Shown: one piece after another, positions 59,335-64,000 of the stretch
How the letters are laid out: each line of letters starts with the position of its first letter
Numbering within the stretch: position 1 is the stretch's first letter
NCBI GenBank assembly: GCA_023014335.1
Contig: JAECYW010000003.1
Location: 744,001-808,000 of the forward strand
DNA: 64,000 nt
Direction of reading: 5' to 3'
Source of the DNA: Galerina marginata
Taxonomy: Eukaryota; Basidiomycota; Agaricomycetes; Agaricales; Galerinaceae
The notes under the pieces: model-generated
Database searches by the model: none
The model's input: only the letters and a program-made list of their open reading frames with translations
What the model was told of the DNA's origin: nothing
Made by a program: the position numbers and the translations under genes

Positions 59335-60381
59335 TTAGCTAATGCGGTAGATTAGATTAGATTAGATTTATACCGCGTGGACCCACAGCGGGATCTGCGG
59401 GGAAAGGGAGATAATACATGAAAGAGAAAAAAGATATAGACTACAAGGCGTGACTCTGTGACCCATCTGCACCAGTACTACACTCAAAGCCATCCACGTC
59501 CGAGTTAGTTTCCGAGTCAACTTCAAGATATATTGTCTTCTATGGGGGAAAGTGTATCAGCACGAGGCTGTCGCTTACCTGACCAGATGAGATATATAGT
59601 GTGAACCAAAAAAGCAGTGTGAGGAACAAGGTCCCAATGGAAGATAAATCTTTTGAGGCATTGCTGAGCATCATCATCTGAAAATGGGTACTCAGGGTAA
59701 TAGTCAAGGTCAGAGTGATGAAGATGCTCCCAAAACTGTTGGCGAGGTAAGAGTGTCTGTGGATTGGAACTGCACTGAAGAATAGCATGTTCGGGGGTTT
59801 CAATGTGGCAATGACACATACGGCAAAGCCGCTGGTCATCTGGTACACCTCGGAGGGATATGGAGTAAAAAAGAGATTCCCCTAAGAGGAGTTTTGTCAA
59901 ACTTCTTCTGTGAGCAGGCACTGTTACTTGAACCAAGTAATGTCGCAGTTTAGATGATATGCGTTTATAAGACCCATCTGGTAAGGGTTCAGAGCGATCG
60001 TGAAGGAGGTATAAGCGACGGTTCTCCTTAATTTGCTGATGAAGGGATGTCCACACGTGTTTCTTGAGGGCAAGAGATAGCGCTCTAATGTTCTCGGAAT
60101 TTAAGTGAGGCAATGAAGGCAGAGCAAGAGTATGATTAGAAGTAGTTTGAAGGGCACAATCAAGGTCGGACAGCCATGATATTTTTCTTTTGAGGCGAAG
60201 AAGGTGCGCTTCTTTTATGGCAGCAGAAGCATAAGAAGAGGAAGGTAGATGAATAAGGTAAGTCAAAAAACGCAAGGCCAAAAGCACACGGCGAGGGAGG
60301 ATAGGGAGTATTCCCGTTTCAGTAAATAAAGGGGGAATAAATGAATTTTGATTAACGTGAAGCATGGAACGAAGAAAATGT
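59335..60381 (-). mobile_element. 5'-truncated LINE fragment nested in TIR element copy 1
   Basis: Bounded by a 9-bp direct repeat TAAGTCGTG at 59326-59334 and 60382-60390, as expected for target-primed insertion. Its 3' side, read on the minus strand, ends near a run of TCTAA repeats (about 59350-59370), as many LINE tails do. The enclosed reading frame is the C-terminal part of a LINE polyprotein. Confidence 0.65.
59523..60365 (-). pseudogene. LINE reverse-transcriptase C-terminal remnant (zf-RVT region), copy 1
   Basis: An open frame of 280 residues matching the end of fungal non-LTR reverse transcriptases, downstream of the polymerase domain. It has the Leu-rich linker LRFLTYLIHLPSSSYASAAI, KLLLGESLFYSISLRG and the zinc-binding motif RLCRMCHCHIETPEHAILQC (C-x2-C, H, C). 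The polymerase and endonuclease parts are missing, so it cannot retrotranspose by itself. The frame is still open, which implies a young insertion. An identical copy is at 61401-62243. Confidence 0.72.
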
Positions 60382-60459
60382 TAAGTCGTGCGAACAAATG
60401 TAGTAAGTATTTCAAACTCAGATAGGTTTTTGGCAGGCCACACCTATAGTTAGACCGCC

Positions 60460-60465
60460 GAAAAG
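60460..60465 (+). repeat. 6-bp junction between the tandem TIR elements
   Basis: GAAAAG, the first six bases of the flanking 8-bp repeat; the TG is missing here. Confidence 0.8.
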
Positions 60466-61212
60466 GGCGGTCTAACTATAGGTGTGGCCTCCACGAAAAG
60501 AATTAATTAATTAATTAATTGATCGCAGAGAGAGAAAAGGGGACGGAGAAATTAATATACTCCCTCCCAATTCGATGTAGTCTCTTGAAAATTTTACATT
60601 TTGAACCTCGTAGATAGCGAGTTGGAATAGAGCAAAAAGATAGAAAATTTCCGGCGCCTGCGGCGCAATATCCGGGTGCCAAAAGGCCCCGCGGAAAACT
60701 CATCTACGCGCGCTTGTGCTAAACAGCCGCGCTGGTGAGATAAAATTTTAGCATAGAATACTATTCCCTTACCATATCTCTTAGAATACGCTTGTTTAAA
60801 TATTTAATCACTGACACAGTCCAGGATCAGTGGGTTCCAAGCCTCAAAATGGTAGGAAACAGTGTTTTGCACCGATTTTTAGACAGAATTTTGTGTTATT
60901 CATAAATTTGAATCGGCCAATATGCTTCTCTATTTATTAGTTCCAATTGACTTGATTTTTGTGGAAGGAAGTGGCATATTCATACTCAAATGGTCAATTT
61001 ACTAACCAGATCCACCAGTGAAGCTATTGAAAGAATTCATTTACTAAGTTACATTAAATGTACGTGGTTTAAAAGTTATTTAGACTTATATTTAAATAGT
61101 CAGAGAGCATATCTGAATTTTTTCAGCTTGATTCCAGATATGTGGAAGGCGGCAGAGCCTCGTCGAGGCGCTCTCTCTGCCAAATTTCGGCTTCCTAAAG
61201 AAGTAAGTCGTG

Positions 61213-62259
61213 TTAGCTAATGCGGTAGATTAGATTAGATTAGATTTATACCGCGTGGACCCACAGCGGGATCTGCGGGGAAAGGGAGATAATACATGAA
61301 AGAGAAAAAAGATATAGACTACAAGGCGTGACTCTGTGACCCATCTGCACCAGTACTACACTCAAAGCCATCCACGTCCGAGTTAGTTTCCGAGTCAACT
61401 TCAAGATATATTGTCTTCTATGGGGGAAAGTGTATCAGCACGAGGCTGTCGCTTACCTGACCAGATGAGATATATAGTGTGAACCAAAAAAGCAGTGTGA
61501 GGAACAAGGTCCCAATGGAAGATAAATCTTTTGAGGCATTGCTGAGCATCATCATCTGAAAATGGGTACTCAGGGTAATAGTCAAGGTCAGAGTGATGAA
61601 GATGCTCCCAAAACTGTTGGCGAGGTAAGAGTGTCTGTGGATTGGAACTGCACTGAAGAATAGCATGTTCGGGGGTTTCAATGTGGCAATGACACATACG
61701 GCAAAGCCGCTGGTCATCTGGTACACCTCGGAGGGATATGGAGTAAAAAAGAGATTCCCCTAAGAGGAGTTTTGTCAAACTTCTTCTGTGAGCAGGCACT
61801 GTTACTTGAACCAAGTAATGTCGCAGTTTAGATGATATGCGTTTATAAGACCCATCTGGTAAGGGTTCAGAGCGATCGTGAAGGAGGTATAAGCGACGGT
61901 TCTCCTTAATTTGCTGATGAAGGGATGTCCACACGTGTTTCTTGAGGGCAAGAGATAGCGCTCTAATGTTCTCGGAATTTAAGTGAGGCAATGAAGGCAG
62001 AGCAAGAGTATGATTAGAAGTAGTTTGAAGGGCACAATCAAGGTCGGACAGCCATGATATTTTTCTTTTGAGGCGAAGAAGGTGCGCTTCTTTTATGGCA
62101 GCAGAAGCATAAGAAGAGGAAGGTAGATGAATAAGGTAAGTCAAAAAACGCAAGGCCAAAAGCACACGGCGAGGGAGGATAGGGAGTATTCCCGTTTCAG
62201 TAAATAAAGGGGGAATAAATGAATTTTGATTAACGTGAAGCATGGAACGAAGAAAATGT
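61213..62259 (-). mobile_element. 5'-truncated LINE fragment nested in TIR element copy 2
   Basis: Same insertion as at 59335-60381, with the same flanking TAAGTCGTG repeats. The LINE therefore entered before the outer element was duplicated. Confidence 0.65.
61401..62243 (-). pseudogene. LINE reverse-transcriptase C-terminal remnant (zf-RVT region), copy 2
   Basis: Residue-for-residue identical to the frame at 59523-60365, including the CRMCHCH zinc-binding motif. Polymerase and endonuclease domains are absent. Confidence 0.72.
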
Positions 62260-62337
62260 TAAGTCGTGCGAACAAATGTAGTAAGTATTTCAAACTCAGA
62301 TAGGTTTTTGGCAGGCCACACCTATAGTTAGACCGCC

Positions 62338-62345
62338 GAAAAGTG
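62338..62345 (+). repeat. 8-bp direct repeat flanking the tandem elements, right
   Basis: GAAAAGTG, matching 58580-58587. Confidence 0.8.
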
Positions 62346-64000
62346 ATGAGGGTCGACGAAACGGAGCCAATGACAAACAGTTGCATACCCCGGCAATTCC
62401 AGATTGCCGACCCGAAAAGTCGACTTCCAGAATCGTCCACAGTGGCTCCACACATCAAGAAAGCCTCACCTCCACCCCTCAACGACTTCCAGCCGCAGAG
62501 CATGTTCCGTGACGTTTCCAATCTTCAAAGCCTCACGGCGCTCACAAGCAAGCAGGGCGAAACACGACCCTCCTACGTTCGAAGGAGCGAGCTCGTTGTA
62601 TGTTTTCGCTACTCTTCCTTTGTTCTCTACTTCAAACACTCGATTTGACAGGGAATTGCATTCTGGCTCGCTGCATCTGTCTCCAAACCAGCAATTCGAA
62701 TCGGCAGAGTCTAGAACACGATGATACTGCGTTAGAAGCAAGCACCTCCGCGAGTCTATCCGCGAATACGACCTGTTGATTTAGATGGGCAAACGCGAGA
62801 AGGTTGGACATATCGTCGTGGGAGGTGCGTTTTTTTCTTGTTCCATCTTCCGTTCCCCTCTGTGTACCACTGATAATTTCCCTATCAGGAAGACCTCCGA
62901 CTGTCTGCGCCTTCTTAGGCAGTGCCTAGACCTTCTCCTCGTGCTTGAAAGCCGCCGCTTTCTCACCACAGGGAGAACGAGGAGAGTCCGACGCCCGCCC
63001 ACCGACGGCCTCTGGCTCAGCAGAATGTGGTAACGTGGCGAGGTAGGTCCAATTTGGCTTTTTCTTGTAATGTATGCACCCAACTTACTTAGTTAGGTCG
63101 CGACAGGCTCATATATGCTCCTCGAAGCGGACAGTCGTCATCCTCAGTTGCCTTTCCAGCGAAATCTGGTGTATCGCTAGTCAGGGCATCGGGTACGCCC
63201 TGGCCCTTTTGCATCTATCTTTTCTTTATCTGATCTCATCTACCTCTTATAGTAACTTGGCGTTCACAGCAGTTACGGCTCGCGCTGACTACTGTAAGTT
63301 TAACACCGAGGGATTTTCGTGCGTCCTGTCCTTATTTTCCAGTATCCCTTTTCATGAAATTCATCAACGTCTTTTGCCTCAAGAAACTGAACATCATCAT
63401 TGTCAGTTCTTAGCACGTACATGCCAGTAAGCCCGACGTCGCGTCGGCATTGCCTATTGTATGCCCAGCTGGATCCGTTCTTGATCCAGAAAGTGGAGCG
63501 GGCGTTGAGGTGATGTCGATCTGATGGGAGCCAGCGGTATGTCGATAGTATGTGTTCCTTTTCTCTTTCCCCCTTTTTCGCTCTGTCACTGACCGTTTAT
63601 CCGCACTCTTCTTGACTGCCGACGTTCAGCTGCAATCATGCAATCACAAGCATGCCGTTGGGGTTTGAAGCTCAGGTAATCGTCTAATGCTCATCGGAGT
63701 TGTCGTACGTCCATTTCTTTTTCTTGTCGTCGTTCCGGTTTCTGAAAGGTTTCCCAGCTCAGTACAGATTATCTAAGTTTCAGTCGACGGTTTCGCATGC
63801 CTTTCGAATAACGCCTTGCGTTTTCCATTGTATGTTCTTTGTTCGCGCTTGTCTACTCATCTCTTAAGCTCACGACATTTTGGCTTGCCTCTCAAGTCAT
63901 TTTGGTAGATGCCCTGGAGACTCGCTCGGAGTTCTTCAACCCCACCGGAGGGATCGCCAATATTTGACTACCCCGTCGATAATTCGGTCATTCTGAGTAC
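62346..64000. other. distal segment, no supported gene
   Basis: About 1.65 kb to the window end. The plus strand is pyrimidine-rich with several intron-like GT..AG spans (for example 62828-62888). An ATG at 62785 opens MGKREKVGHIVVGG, which could begin a gene continuing past the window, but no domain can be read. Confidence 0.45.

Larger units (their letters stand above)
58588..60459. mobile_element. 1,872-bp non-autonomous TIR element, copy 1
   Basis: Bounded by perfect 25-bp inverted repeats at 58588-58612 and 60435-60459, starting GGCGGTCTAACTATAGGTG. It encodes no transposase. It carries a TTAA microsatellite at 58623-58642 and a nested LINE fragment. Without that insert the element would be about 816 bp, the size of a large MITE. 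The 8-bp direct repeat flanking the pair fits hAT-like targeting. Confidence 0.85.
60466..62337. mobile_element. 1,872-bp non-autonomous TIR element, copy 2
   Basis: Head-to-tail duplicate of 58588-60459, offset 1,878 bases and the same length. I found no difference over the stretches compared, and all shared open frames are identical. It ends in the inverted repeat at 62313-62337, followed by GAAAAGTG. Confidence 0.87.

Noticed and set aside
59112..59342. 76-codon frame repeated identically at 60990-61220 in the TIR elements
   Set aside because: Duplicated with the element and without protein features; no transposase motifs.

Overview
The window is nuclear DNA of a basidiomycete fungus, most likely an Agaricomycete (mushroom-forming). 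Genes are split by many introns of about 50-80 bases. The recognisable families are ones expanded in Agaricomycetes: DUF6533 and DUF6534 membrane proteins, a DUF6699 protein, a DUF6589 protein, a TPR-CHAT protein and an F-box protein. There is no sign of bacterial operons, CRISPR or rRNA, and I found no tRNA by eye. Gene models below were spliced by hand, so internal exon borders are inferences.

Layout. At 0.16-1.6 kb is a DUF6534 membrane protein. At 1.7-4.0 kb (minus) is a UDP-glycosyltransferase, followed by a DUF6699 protein at 5.0-5.8 kb (minus). At 7.5-12.5 kb are two tandem copies of an aldo/keto reductase gene, duplicated together with both flanks. At 14.0-15.7 kb is a secreted lactonase-like beta-propeller. 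At 16.3-22.3 kb three DUF6533 membrane proteins lie on the minus strand; two relatives lie on the plus strand at 36.5-40.5 kb, in mirror-image order. Between these arms are a small secreted cysteine-rich protein (23.4-23.8 kb), a disordered Ser/Thr-rich protein (24.5-25.4 kb), a gene-poor pyrimidine-rich stretch and a 6-kb transposon. At 41.0-43.3 kb (minus) is an SV2/SVOP-type MFS transporter. At 45.0-50.6 kb are two members of a small beta-trefoil-like family (one a two-domain fusion), an F-box protein and a short FHA protein. At 52.5-57.4 kb (minus) is a TPR-CHAT protein of about 1,500 residues with about 17 repeats. At 58.6-62.3 kb two apparently identical 1,872-bp terminal-inverted-repeat elements sit head to tail, each carrying a 5'-truncated LINE fragment.

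The strongest unusual system is the element at 28507-34562. It has terminal inverted repeats of about 143 bp beginning TAGTCTCGT and is bounded by a perfect 9-bp direct repeat, GAAAGGACC, as expected for a target-site duplication. It carries two intact-looking convergent genes: a DUF6589 protein with conserved-looking YDN and GDQLT acidic motifs, and a RecQ-family helicase with Walker A, DEAH, QRAGRAGR and zinc-binding motifs. Their coding 3' ends overlap by 110 bp. I read it as a complete, probably recently active DNA transposon in which DUF6589 is the candidate transposase and RecQ an accessory helicase. I do not know a named transposon superfamily with this gene pair.

Transferase, reductase, lactonase and transporter genes occur nearby, but no polyketide, peptide or terpene backbone enzyme is visible, so I do not call a metabolite gene cluster.
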